Positions 1 through 7,326 of a stretch of 46,645 nucleotides of DNA are shown here, piece after piece. Location: the NCBI GenBank assembly GCA_026989145.1, contig JALSJU010000101.1, positions 1 to 46,645 on the forward strand. The letters run 5' to 3'. Under the pieces are notes generated by a model. It did no database searches and was not told where the DNA came from. It saw only the letters and a list, made by a program, of their open reading frames with translations. This DNA is from Thiotrichaceae bacterium. Its GTDB lineage: Bacteria; Pseudomonadota; Gammaproteobacteria; Thiotrichales; Thiotrichaceae. A program made the translations under genes and the position numbers. Position 1 is the stretch's first letter. Each line of letters starts with the position of its first letter.

Positions 1-499
1 GGCTCAAACCTTGAAACGCTACTAACTTAAAGTTTTTATCAAAGACAGGCGTTGCGCTAACCCCTGTTGCTTGCCACTTTTCTCCATTTCGTTTTTCAAA
101 CTGTGTTGAAGCATCATCAGATATGCGAAGACGTAAATCAGGGCTAATATTTTTATAAGTATCACCACCTAAAGGTGATGAATAAAGTAATGCGCTAGCA
201 CCGACTGTTAGCGGGTTTAGCTTAAGTGCATTTAATGATTTGGGAATGGCTACATTAATTGTAGGCAATTTAGGAACGGTTGTTGGAAAAGTCGCTGTTG
301 CGCCTAGCGCTACAGCCCCACTTATTTTATTTGCTACAGCATCTCTCGCTAAGCTTGTTGATTGGGTTTTATTTAATAGGCTTTGCGCATTAAAATAATC
401 AACTGTTTCTTGGGATGGCTTTTTAAACGATGAAGCTTTTTCAACGTGTGAATTTATATTACTCGCTTTACTACTTGTAATTGATCTTGAATCCGCCAT
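1..499 (-). CDS. Unrecognised protein, N-terminal part (runs off the window)
   Basis: An open frame of 166 codons starts at ATG 499 and runs to the left edge without a stop; the start is preceded by an AAAGGG-like ribosome binding site. The protein begins MADSRSITSSKASN, is rich in Ser, Ala and Lys, has no signal peptide, and has a small-residue and Pro-rich stretch around residues 60-105 (SGAVALGATATFPTTVPKLP). The last ~55 residues look like a folded beta-rich segment (SPDLRLRISDD, VSATPVFDKNFKLVAFQG). I do not recognise the family. A polymorphic toxin or secreted-effector N-terminus is conceivable from the low-complexity start followed by a beta-rich module, but that is a guess. Repeat A1 lies directly upstream. 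Confidence 0.6.
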   Translation of the reverse strand, partial: MADSRSITSSKASNINSHVEKASSFKKPSQETVDYFNAQSLLNKTQSTSLARDAVANKISGAVALGATATFPTTVPKLPTINVAIPKSLNALKLNPLTVGASALLYSSPLGGDTYKNISPDLRLRISDDASTQFEKRNGEKWQATGVSATPVFDKNFKLVAFQGLS

Positions 500-909
500 A
501 ACAAATACCCTTTTGTTTTCAGTATTTATAGATTATCACTAGATTAAGCTAATTTATATACGACCTTTGGCTTAGTTTTGACTTTTCCCAACTAAAAACC
601 GAGTATATTTTGAGCAGTTTAACCAAATTCTAGAAAATAACGATTTACTTTGAACTAGAGGTTTATGCTTTTGCGTCGCAGACACCTAACAGCTTAATTC
701 AAGGAAGCCTGCTCAAGTTCAATTATTTTTAGCTTCCGCTTAAACTGCCGATATTTTCCGCGAAGATCGGCGCATATTTAGTGCTTTGCTTGCAAATGAT
801 TTAAAAGCGAATGCAGAGTGACTATTACGCCTCACTTCGTGAAAAATAGTGACAGTTTTTTCTGCGCTATATCATAATCGACTAATCAGGATTCCCTTAA
901 CACGAACAA
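500..909. other. Gene-free stretch with one repeat element
   Basis: This 410-base stretch lies between the start of the partial gene at 499 and the 3' end of the flavin reductase gene at 910. Its right half (698-900) is repeat copy A1, which ends 10 bases before the reductase stop codon. The left half (500-697) is A+T-rich and should carry the promoter of the leftward gene, but I see no convincing -35/-10 pair. Confidence 0.6.
698..900 (+). repeat. TTAA-ended inverted-repeat element, family A, copy 1
   Basis: This copy of about 203 bases shares with the copies at 15416 and 37501 the left end (AAGGAAGCCTG.TCAAGT), an internal imperfect hairpin (GCCGATATTTTCCGCGAAG, then ATCGGC), the segment CTATTACG...CACTTC.TGAAAAATAG.GACAG, and the right end TAATCGACTAATCAGG.TTCCCTTAA. 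The two ends are inverted repeats of each other. It is longer and more diverged than the other two, with about 30 extra bases after the internal hairpin. It contains no open frame of useful size, so it is a MITE-like non-autonomous element rather than an insertion sequence. Confidence 0.7.
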
Positions 910-1521
910 CTACATCCCATTACCAAACTTATCCGTTTGAGTAACACCACTGTCTCGCACTTGTTTTAGTGCGATGGCATACTCTTTAAGTTGCGCTAAG
1001 GCCCAATCAATGCGTTCTTTAAAATAGGCATCTGCTTCGGTATTGTTATCGCTCGCGTTTTCATTTAACACCGATTCAACGTTACGAATAATTAAATGCT
1101 CTGGCATATAACACAGCTTATTGTTTTTATAACTGCTCATGCGCAACTCTGCAACAGGATAAGAGCCGCCATCTGCAGAGGATACGCCGACAATTAACGC
1201 CGGCTTATGTGATAGCTCATGCTTCCACATTAAAAAGAAATTTTTCAACGCTGCGGGCACTTGCCCGTGATATTCCGGTGCAATGATGACAAAGCCATCG
1301 CTCTCGGTTAACTCTTTTGAGATGGGTTCAAGAATCGACTGCCATGTTTGATCGCCCTCCCAAATGCTTTCATCCCATAGTGGCAGTGGGTTGCCCGCAA
1401 GGCTCAATAAATAAACTTCGTCAGCTAGCTTATGTTCAAGTAAAGAAGCTTCGATATGCTTGGCAACTTTAATACTTTGTGAGTTTTGGCGGTGGCTGCC
1501 GCTGATTATGGCTATTTTCAT
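910..1521 (-). CDS. NADPH-dependent FMN reductase family protein
   Basis: This 203-residue flavodoxin-fold protein belongs to the NAD(P)H-dependent FMN reductase/azoreductase family, which moves hydride from NAD(P)H to flavin, quinones or chromate-like acceptors in the cytosol. The phosphate-binding loop is at residues 7-16 (GSHRQNSQSI). The family signature PEYHGQVPAALKNFFLMW follows near residues 82-99, with a second flavin loop around GVSSADGGSYP. Length is normal for the family. It is a single-gene unit: a terminator at 1643 separates it from the upstream peroxiredoxin gene. The physiological substrate cannot be read from sequence. Confidence 0.88.
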   Translation of the reverse strand: MKIAIISGSHRQNSQSIKVAKHIEASLLEHKLADEVYLLSLAGNPLPLWDESIWEGDQTWQSILEPISKELTESDGFVIIAPEYHGQVPAALKNFFLMWKHELSHKPALIVGVSSADGGSYPVAELRMSSYKNNKLCYMPEHLIIRNVESVLNENASDNNTEADAYFKERIDWALAQLKEYAIALKQVRDSGVTQTDKFGNGM

Positions 1522-1642
1522 GGTTGGTCTCTTTTTTTGGGCTGTAGAGTTTTGTAAATTAAGTCTGGGATGTCATGGGTTAGTCTAAGGTAGATTTTGA
1601 TGTGATGTAAAGTGGCACTGTTAATCGTATTGTCTTAGTGAT

Positions 1643-1675
1643 AAAAAAAGCCACTGTATTAACAGTGGCTTTTTT
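1643..1675 (-). terminator. Rho-independent terminator after the peroxiredoxin gene
   Basis: A GCCACTG/CAGTGGC stem with loop TATTAA is flanked by an A-run on the left and a T-run on the right, so it can work on both strands. It lies about 100 bases past the leftward peroxiredoxin stop, so the minus strand is the likely user. Confidence 0.85.
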
Positions 1676-1740
1676 AGATTTAACCTGAATCCGTGTCTTT
1701 AATGCATAGCGTGCCGTAGTGAAGTCACAATTTAGGTTTA

Positions 1741-1777
1741 ATCTTAAGAAATCTTAAGAAATCTTAAGAAATCTTAA
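1741..1777. repeat. 10-base tandem repeat, 3.7 copies
   Basis: The unit ATCTTAAGAA occurs three times in a row, followed by a partial fourth copy (ATCTTAA). Each unit contains the palindrome TCTTAAGA. The partial unit overlaps the peroxiredoxin stop codon (TAA on the minus strand at 1776-1774), so the array is the start of that gene's 3' untranslated region. Confidence 0.95.
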
Positions 1778-2370
1778 AGATCATTCTCATGCTTTGATAA
1801 GTATTCAGCAACGCCTTCTGTAGATGCCTTCATACCTTCGTCACCTTTTTGCCATCCAGCAGGGCATACTTCGCCATGCTCGTTGGTGAATAGCATGGTG
1901 TCTACCATTCTAATCATTTCATCAATATTACGTCCTAGTGGTAGGTCATTGATTACTGCATGACGAACGGTTTTGTCTGCATCAATTAAGAATGATCCGC
2001 GAAGTGCAACAGCACCATCGAGAAGTACATCGTAATCTTTAGCAATTTGTTTTGAAAGGTCGGCAACTAATGGGTACTTAACTGCGCCAATGCCGCCATT
2101 GTTCACATCTGTTTCACGCCATGCGTGGTGTGAGAATTGTGAGTCAACTGATACGCCAATGACGTTAACGCCGCGTGAGGTAAACTCTTCAATACGGTGT
2201 GAAAAGGCGATTAGCTCTGAGGGGCATACGAAAGTGAAGTCTAGTGGGTAAAAGAAAACAACAGCTCCTTTTGCACCAATATTGTCATAAAGATTGAAAT
2301 CTTCAACGATTGAGCCATCGGCAAGTACAGCAGCTGCGGTAAAGTCGGGTGCGGGGTTTGTTATTAACAT
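1774..2370 (-). CDS. 2-Cys peroxiredoxin (AhpC/TSA family)
   Basis: This cytosolic thiol peroxidase reduces hydrogen peroxide, organic peroxides or peroxynitrite. The peroxidatic Cys49 lies in the motif DFTFVCPSE and the resolving Cys169 in GEVCPAGW, which makes it a typical 2-Cys (Prx1/AhpC-type) enzyme that cycles through an intersubunit disulfide. The 198-residue length is normal, and the extended C-terminus after Cys169 is present. No ahpF or thioredoxin reductase gene lies beside it, so the reductant is probably the general thioredoxin pool (inference). It is divergent from the gene at 2494 and ends in a 10-base tandem repeat and a terminator. Confidence 0.95.
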   Translation of the reverse strand: MLITNPAPDFTAAAVLADGSIVEDFNLYDNIGAKGAVVFFYPLDFTFVCPSELIAFSHRIEEFTSRGVNVIGVSVDSQFSHHAWRETDVNNGGIGAVKYPLVADLSKQIAKDYDVLLDGAVALRGSFLIDADKTVRHAVINDLPLGRNIDEMIRMVDTMLFTNEHGEVCPAGWQKGDEGMKASTEGVAEYLSKHENDL

Positions 2371-2493
2371 AGATATCCTTTTGGGTTACTAATGAAAAAA
2401 AGGCGCAGATTTTAGCTAAAATAAATCTATTTTGATAGTAGAAAAAGTCATTATAATAACTGACGTTTTTTAATTACCTCTGGGGCGATAAAT

Positions 2494-3108
2494 ATGGCTG
2501 GTTCACTTCAAGATCAATTTTTAGCGGCAGGTTTGGTTAAAAAACAAAAAGCAAAAAATATTCAAACAGCTAAGAAAAAAGCAGTAAAGCAAAGTCGTGC
2601 AAATAAAGTAGAGCTTGTGAATGAGGCTACGGAACTTGCAAAAAAAGCTCAGCAGGAGCAGCGTACTAAATCACAGCAACTAAATCAGCGGCATAAAAAG
2701 ACCTTAGATAAAAAAGCATCATTGGCGCAGATTCGCCAGATCATTAGTTTAAACAGTATTCCTAAAGCTTCAACTGATAGTGTCGAAGATGAATTGTTGA
2801 GTTATAATTTTACTCATAATAATAAAATTAAAACGCTTACTGTATCGGCTGAAAATCATGGTTTGATCACACGGGGTGTAATTGCGATCGCTTACTTGGT
2901 ATCCAGCGAACAGCAAGGGGTTGATTATTACTTAATTCCTGCGGCTGCTGCTAAAAAGATTAAGCAACGTGATAGTGAGTTTATCGTATTGCTAAATGAC
3001 TTTGTTCCAAAGAATAGCGGGGGGAAGCAAGTTAATAAGGAAGCTGATAATGATCAGGAAGATGATCCATATTCAGGCTTTGAAGTTCCTGATGACTTGA
3101 TGTGGTAG
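2494..3108 (+). CDS. yaiL: YaiL-like DUF2058 family protein
   Basis: The 204-residue protein begins MAGSLQDQFLAAGLVKKQKA, the hallmark of the DUF2058 family (E. coli YaiL), which has been described only loosely as nucleic-acid associated. Residues 15-80 are a very Lys/Gln/Ala-rich, probably coiled-coil segment. Residues ~85-165 are the more ordered part (IISLNSIPKA, YLVSSEQQGVDYYLIPAAAA), and the end is acidic (DNDQEDDPYSGFEVPDDLMW). It is somewhat longer than E. coli YaiL because of the acidic tail. It stands alone, facing amtB across a short convergent gap. Function is unknown; the assignment is to the family only. Confidence 0.8.
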   Translation: MAGSLQDQFLAAGLVKKQKAKNIQTAKKKAVKQSRANKVELVNEATELAKKAQQEQRTKSQQLNQRHKKTLDKKASLAQIRQIISLNSIPKASTDSVEDELLSYNFTHNNKIKTLTVSAENHGLITRGVIAIAYLVSSEQQGVDYYLIPAAAAKKIKQRDSEFIVLLNDFVPKNSGGKQVNKEADNDQEDDPYSGFEVPDDLMW

Positions 3109-3122
3109 GTAGTGATTACAGA

Positions 3123-3156
3123 GCTAACACACCAAGAAATATCAGGGTGCGTTAGC
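3123..3156. terminator. Inverted repeat between convergent genes
   Basis: GCTAACACACC and GGGTGCGTTAGC can pair around an 11-base loop. It sits in the 66-base gap between the converging yaiL-like and amtB genes, which suits a shared terminator, but there is no long T-run on either side. Confidence 0.4.
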
Positions 3157-3174
3157 AGATTTAAATTTTAGATT

Positions 3175-4368
3175 TTACATGTCGTAGCCGCGTTCTTCAT
3201 GATCAATAATATCAAGGCCTTGTGTTTCTTCATCCTTGTCCACGCGTAAACCGGTAATCATACCTACAATTTTAAGTAAAAGATAAGTCACAATTGCAGT
3301 ATAAACGAAGGTAGCTATCACCCCGATAGTCTGTATTTTTAGCTGCTCGCTAATTGAGGAAATTCCCTCAGCAAAGCCTTGTCCGCTAAAGATGCCTAAT
3401 TCGGTGGAAGCAAATATGCCTGCCATAAGTGTACCTATGATGCCGCCGACCCCATGCACAGGGAATACATCTAAAGAGTCATCAATTTTCCACTTTTGCT
3501 TAATGATAGTTACAGCGTTAAAACATACGATACCCGCTATAAACCCAATCACTAGCGCACCTGCGGGGCCAACAAAACCAGAGGCGGGCGTAATCGTGCC
3601 TAAACCAGCGACCATGCCTGTTACCGTACCAAGGGCTGTTGGCTTGCCGAATTTAATCCATTCATAAGACATCCAAGTGATTGCTCCGGTGGCTGCTGAT
3701 ATGTGGGTAACTAACATTGCCATTGAGGCATCACCATTAGCAGCGAGTGCACTACCGCCGTTAAAACCAAACCAGCCGACCCAAAGCATGCCTGTACCGG
3801 TTACTGTCATAGTGAGGTTGTGTGGCGTTGTTGATGATTTGCCAAAACTTTTTCGTGGGCCAATTACAATGGCAGCGACTAATGCCGCGACACCTGCAGT
3901 GATGTGAACTACTGTCCCGCCTGCAAAATCTAGTAGTCCCATCTGTTGTAGCCAGCCACCTCCCCATACCCAATGCGTAATGGGTGCGTAGACTAAAATT
4001 AACCACAGCGAAGAAAATAAAACTACGGCTGAAAATTTTGTACGCTCTGCAAAACCACCAATAATGAGTGCAGGGGTGATAATCGCAAAAGTCATTTGGA
4101 ACATAGCAAATAATGATTCTGGGATATCGCCGGCTAAGGTTGATTCAGAAATTCCGTTAAAAAAAGCCTTACCAAAACCACCAAAATAAGGATTGCCTTC
4201 ATCAAAGGCGATGCTGTAACCGACGAAAACCCATAAAATACTAGCGATGCCAGCAATGGCAAAACATTGCATTAGGATGGATAAAATATTTTTACTTCTG
4301 ACTAAGCCACCATAAAACAGCGCAAGGCCGGGTAAGGTCATCATTAAAACCAGCGCAGTCGCCGTCAT
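3175..4368 (-). CDS. amtB: Ammonium transporter AmtB, membrane body (signal peptide cut off by a TGA)
   Basis: Open from ATG 4368, this is the 397-residue body of an Amt/Rh-family ammonium channel of the inner membrane. It starts within TM1 (MTATALVLMMTLPGLALFYGG) and contains both pore histidines in FAGGTVVHITAG and FPVHGVGGIIG. The C-terminal tail, which binds GlnK, is present. Reading upstream in the same frame, the codons are ATT, then TGA (4374-4372), then a complete signal peptide starting at ATG 4476, two bases after the glnK stop. Homologues usually have Trp at the TGA position (TAW-x-x-TATAL), so one TGG-to-TGA change explains the break. Translation might restart at 4368, five bases after the TGA, but the product would lack the signal that sets an outside N-terminus. 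Mutation, assembly error or coupled restart cannot be separated here. Confidence 0.9.
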   Translation of the reverse strand: MTATALVLMMTLPGLALFYGGLVRSKNILSILMQCFAIAGIASILWVFVGYSIAFDEGNPYFGGFGKAFFNGISESTLAGDIPESLFAMFQMTFAIITPALIIGGFAERTKFSAVVLFSSLWLILVYAPITHWVWGGGWLQQMGLLDFAGGTVVHITAGVAALVAAIVIGPRKSFGKSSTTPHNLTMTVTGTGMLWVGWFGFNGGSALAANGDASMAMLVTHISAATGAITWMSYEWIKFGKPTALGTVTGMVAGLGTITPASGFVGPAGALVIGFIAGIVCFNAVTIIKQKWKIDDSLDVFPVHGVGGIIGTLMAGIFASTELGIFSGQGFAEGISSISEQLKIQTIGVIATFVYTAIVTYLLLKIVGMITGLRVDKDEETQGLDIIDHEERGYDM

Positions 4369-4371
4369 AAT

Positions 4372-4476
4372 TCATGCTGTGTTGGCGGCATTTAATTCGT
4401 CTGCTTGAGTGATAAAAGGGAGTAAGGTTAAAAGTGAAAGGGCAAAAAGCTTAAACGTTCTGTGAGTCGCAATCAT
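4372..4476 (-). pseudogene. amtB: Detached AmtB signal peptide ending at an in-frame TGA
   Basis: This is a 34-codon frame: MIATHRTFKLFALSLLTLLP, followed by FITQADELNAANTA and TGA. It has a basic start, a hydrophobic core and an Ala-rich end, as in AmtB precursors, which unusually carry a cleaved signal peptide. It is in the same frame as the transporter body beginning at 4368, and it begins two bases after glnK, the normal glnK-amtB spacing. Together the two pieces would give a 433-residue AmtB, the normal family length. Confidence 0.85.
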
Positions 4477-4478
4477 TA

Positions 4479-4845
<367 letters not shown>

Positions 4846-4863
4846 TAGAATACATGAGTTGGA

Positions 4864-4882
4864 ACTATTTTTCGAGAATAGT
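4864..4882. promoter_or_regulatory. Perfect dyad upstream of glnK
   Basis: ACTATT-TTTCGAG-AATAGT lies midway between the stop of the helicase-fragment gene (4893) and glnK. It may be an operator for glnK or a weak terminator for the upstream gene. Confidence 0.3.
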
Positions 4883-4892
4883 GTTCTGATTA

Positions 4893-5585
4893 TTAAGCAT
4901 GCAAGTAACGAACATCAGCTTTAGTTTCTGATTCATTGCTAGGAATATAAAAGTGAGGGGAGGTAAATGCAGATGGTATTTCATCCGCTGTTATTAATAG
5001 TGTGAGTTCTTGTTTTGCTCGACTCATCGCAATAGTGAGTTGTCGTGCATTTTTCATAATTAAATCTTGTTCTTTTTCTGCATCGTTATGGAATTGTTTC
5101 TCACTGGCTGCTTGTAAGTGTATGTCACTGATAAAAACATATAGTGCGCTCAAGTTATACTCGTGTAAGAAGGATAGCGTGCAGATGGCAATATGATCAG
5201 GCGTACGTTGGATGTTCTCATTATTTAAACAGCTACAAGGAGCACCTAAAGTATTTTCGATAAGGTTCTTGAGTGATTGTTGGGCGGTCTTGCTGGTGGT
5301 TACTAATAAAATGTTATTAGCGCTTACATCATTATGAATAAGCTTTTTAAGCTCTGATAATAATCTGTTTCTTTCATCTTGTTGCTGAATAAAATGCAAT
5401 AATTTAGGGCGCTGAAACTTAGAGTCAGTCACTTTGTAATCTTTAATAGGGATTACTTGGGCATCAAGCTTCTTTCTTAAATAGGCATTCGCGGCAATAA
5501 GAATTAACGGGTTGCTGGTTTTTTTTCTTGTTAAGCTGGTTGTCATATTGATTATTATAAAATTATTGTTCAATAACTTTAGCAT
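4893..5585 (-). CDS. Orphan UvrD/Rep-like helicase C-terminal domain protein
   Basis: The protein has 230 residues. The segment LLVTTSKTAQQSLKNLIENT followed by HIAICTLSFLHEYNLSALYV and, near residues 185-203, ARQLTIAMSRAKQELTLLI resembles the second RecA-like domain of superfamily I helicases, the last stretch matching motif VI (normally AMTRA). There is no Walker A, no DExx box and no motif III, so helicase activity is not expected. The start is uncertain: ATG 5585 and ATG 5546 both lack a clear ribosome binding site. It could be a decayed helicase end or a stand-alone domain. The product is probably cytosolic; function is unknown. Confidence 0.55.
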   Translation of the reverse strand: MLKLLNNNFIIINMTTSLTRKKTSNPLILIAANAYLRKKLDAQVIPIKDYKVTDSKFQRPKLLHFIQQQDERNRLLSELKKLIHNDVSANNILLVTTSKTAQQSLKNLIENTLGAPCSCLNNENIQRTPDHIAICTLSFLHEYNLSALYVFISDIHLQAASEKQFHNDAEKEQDLIMKNARQLTIAMSRAKQELTLLITADEIPSAFTSPHFYIPSNESETKADVRYLHA

Positions 5586-5695
5586 GGCTTAAATGAACCT
5601 AAGGTAAATAAGTAGTCTTACTTTAGTGGAATGCGATAAACGGGCGTTTTTTAAAATCGTCATGCAAAGGAAAATATTAAGTAAAGGAAGCTAGT

Positions 5696-6529
5696 TTGGC
5701 TATATATGCAATAGGGGATCTACAAGGTTGTTATGACTCATTACAACGTTTGTTAGAAAAATTAGAGTTCTCGCCAGAGAGTGATCAGCTATGGCTGGTG
5801 GGTGATTTGGTTAATCGGGGTAAAAAATCTTTAAAAACGCTTCGTTTAATTCAAAGCTTGGGTGATTCGGCTATTACAGTGTTAGGTAATCATGATATTA
5901 GTTTAATAGCGATGCATTATGGTGTGCTTTCCCCGAGCAAAACATTGAAAAAATTTCTAGGCTCTCCGTATCGTGAGGAGCTTGTCGATTGGTTGCGTCA
6001 CAAGCCTTTTTTGCATGTGGATGAAAGTTTGGGTTTCTGTTTAGTGCATGCCGGTATTTCGCCACAATGGACATTGGCAGAGGCGCAAATACACGCCAAG
6101 GAAATTGAGGTAGCTCTTCAAGGTGATGATCAAGCGGTTGCTGAGTGGTTAAAGCATGCTTACGGTAATAAACCACGGATCTGGTCTGAAAATTTGTCAG
6201 GGATGGAGCGCCATCGCTATATTCTCAACGCTTTTACCCGTATGCGCTACTGTAACGCCAAAACCAACTCTTTAAACTTTAAGCTCACCAAACCACCTAG
6301 AATAAAAAAAGTAAAAACGGCTAAGCATGTGCCGTGGTTTCTTGCGAAAGATAGAAAGCAACTGCCTGTCACAGTGGTGTTTGGTCATTGGTCAAGCCTA
6401 GGTTACTACCAAGATGACAATGTTTTGGCGCTTGATACAGGTTGTGTCTGGGGTGGGCAATTGACTGCGGCTCGTTTAGACGCGTCTCCCATTACCTTAG
6501 TTAGCGAAACCTGTCGGGAGAAAAAATAA
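5696..6529 (+). CDS. apaH: Symmetrical bis(5'-nucleosyl)-tetraphosphatase ApaH
   Basis: This cytosolic metallophosphatase cleaves Ap4A to two ADP and also removes Np4-type RNA caps. The phosphoesterase motifs are present in order: GDLQGCYDSLQRLL (residues 7-20), GDLVNRGKKSLKTLRL (~36-51) and GNHD (~64-67), with histidines later in LVHAGISPQW and VFGHWSSLG. At 277 residues it has normal length. The start is TTG 5696, supported by AAAGGAAG nine bases upstream; no ATG fits. Five bases separate it from the next gene, so the two are probably co-transcribed. Confidence 0.95.
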   Translation: MAIYAIGDLQGCYDSLQRLLEKLEFSPESDQLWLVGDLVNRGKKSLKTLRLIQSLGDSAITVLGNHDISLIAMHYGVLSPSKTLKKFLGSPYREELVDWLRHKPFLHVDESLGFCLVHAGISPQWTLAEAQIHAKEIEVALQGDDQAVAEWLKHAYGNKPRIWSENLSGMERHRYILNAFTRMRYCNAKTNSLNFKLTKPPRIKKVKTAKHVPWFLAKDRKQLPVTVVFGHWSSLGYYQDDNVLALDTGCVWGGQLTAARLDASPITLVSETCREKK

Positions 6530-6534
6530 AAATC

Positions 6535-7056
6535 ATGAGTGACGAAAGCAAAGATGATAAAGGCAGTTTTGATGATCAAGAGGATCATTACGACTCATTT
6601 AATACACCGTCGGGTAGTTTGAAGTTTGTTATAAAAAATACCGAGTACTTGGTGCGAATTATGCGTCCATCAGGGGGTGCGAGCTTGCATGAGCTGCAAA
6701 AATCATTACAACGTAATCGTGATATGTTGGATGAAAGTTTTAATGCGATGGTAAAAGCTAGCCGTAAAGAAATTATTCAAAAACAGGGTGGGGTTGATTA
6801 TCTTTCACCAACCCAAAATGCCTTGGTCGCACGAGCTAATATAGACCTACTTATTCCATTAATTAATGTGCGTGGTGGGGTAGCGAGCTACAAAGGCAAG
6901 CAAGAAGCTATGCCAATTGAAAAACATATTGAAGGTTTGCGTAAGAAGGCTGTTAAAAAAGTTGAGGCAGAAATATCTTCTACACGTTTAGGTAGCTTTA
7001 TTATTATTACCGTGGTGTTGATTATTGCTGGTTTTTTTTTGTGGTTATTTGTGTAG
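6535..7056 (+). CDS. Unknown tail-anchored membrane protein
   Basis: I do not recognise this 173-residue protein. It starts with a very acidic stretch (MSDESKDDKGSFDDQEDHYD), has a mixed helical middle (residues 30-150, including ASLHELQKSLQRNRDMLDES and a short LLIPLINVRGGVASYKG segment), and ends in a single hydrophobic helix (residues ~153-173, SFIIITVVLIIAGFFLWLFV) with nothing after it. That is a tail-anchor layout with the bulk in the cytosol. It starts five bases after apaH and is likely in its operon. Confidence 0.75.
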   Translation: MSDESKDDKGSFDDQEDHYDSFNTPSGSLKFVIKNTEYLVRIMRPSGGASLHELQKSLQRNRDMLDESFNAMVKASRKEIIQKQGGVDYLSPTQNALVARANIDLLIPLINVRGGVASYKGKQEAMPIEKHIEGLRKKAVKKVEAEISSTRLGSFIIITVVLIIAGFFLWLFV

Positions 7057-7152
7057 ATGCTTTTATTTCGAAAGACATGATGAGAAAAAATTGCTTAATT
7101 TTCATACTTCCACAGGAGTCATGTTGAATAGCGCTGATGGATGTTAATCAGA

Positions 7153-7186
7153 TTTTTACTCGTCATCCGACTCCGTGCAAAGGTCT
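7153..7186. repeat. Fragment of repeat family C (one end only)
   Basis: TTTTTACTCGTCATCCGACT followed by CCGTGCAAAGGTCT matches one end of the family C repeats at 25637, 34528 and 37711. The rest of the element is not recognisable. Two similar short pieces follow (TCGTGCAAAGGCTTCAT near 7199 and GAGACCTTGGTTCGTC near 7241), so the lon upstream region seems to hold eroded repeat ends. Confidence 0.5.
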
Positions 7187-7326
7187 TGCTATATATTTCG
7201 TGCAAAGGCTTCATGTAACAAATTTAATTTCAAGGTATACTGAGACCTTGGTTCGTCAGAGTGTGGTAATTGATAACTATTAATGTGTCCCAATACTCAA
7301 CAACAACGTTATAAAAAGGTAGCCCT

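Noticed and set aside
3392-3907. Two plus-strand frames (91 and 76 residues) opposite amtB
   Set aside because: They are antisense shadows of the amtB frame with no ribosome binding site and no sensible protein composition.
4372-4374. Genome-wide reading of TGA as tryptophan to explain intact amtB
   Set aside because: Genes such as mtaB, ratA, rnfH, aroB and recN end in TGA at the expected family lengths, so TGA is a normal stop here.
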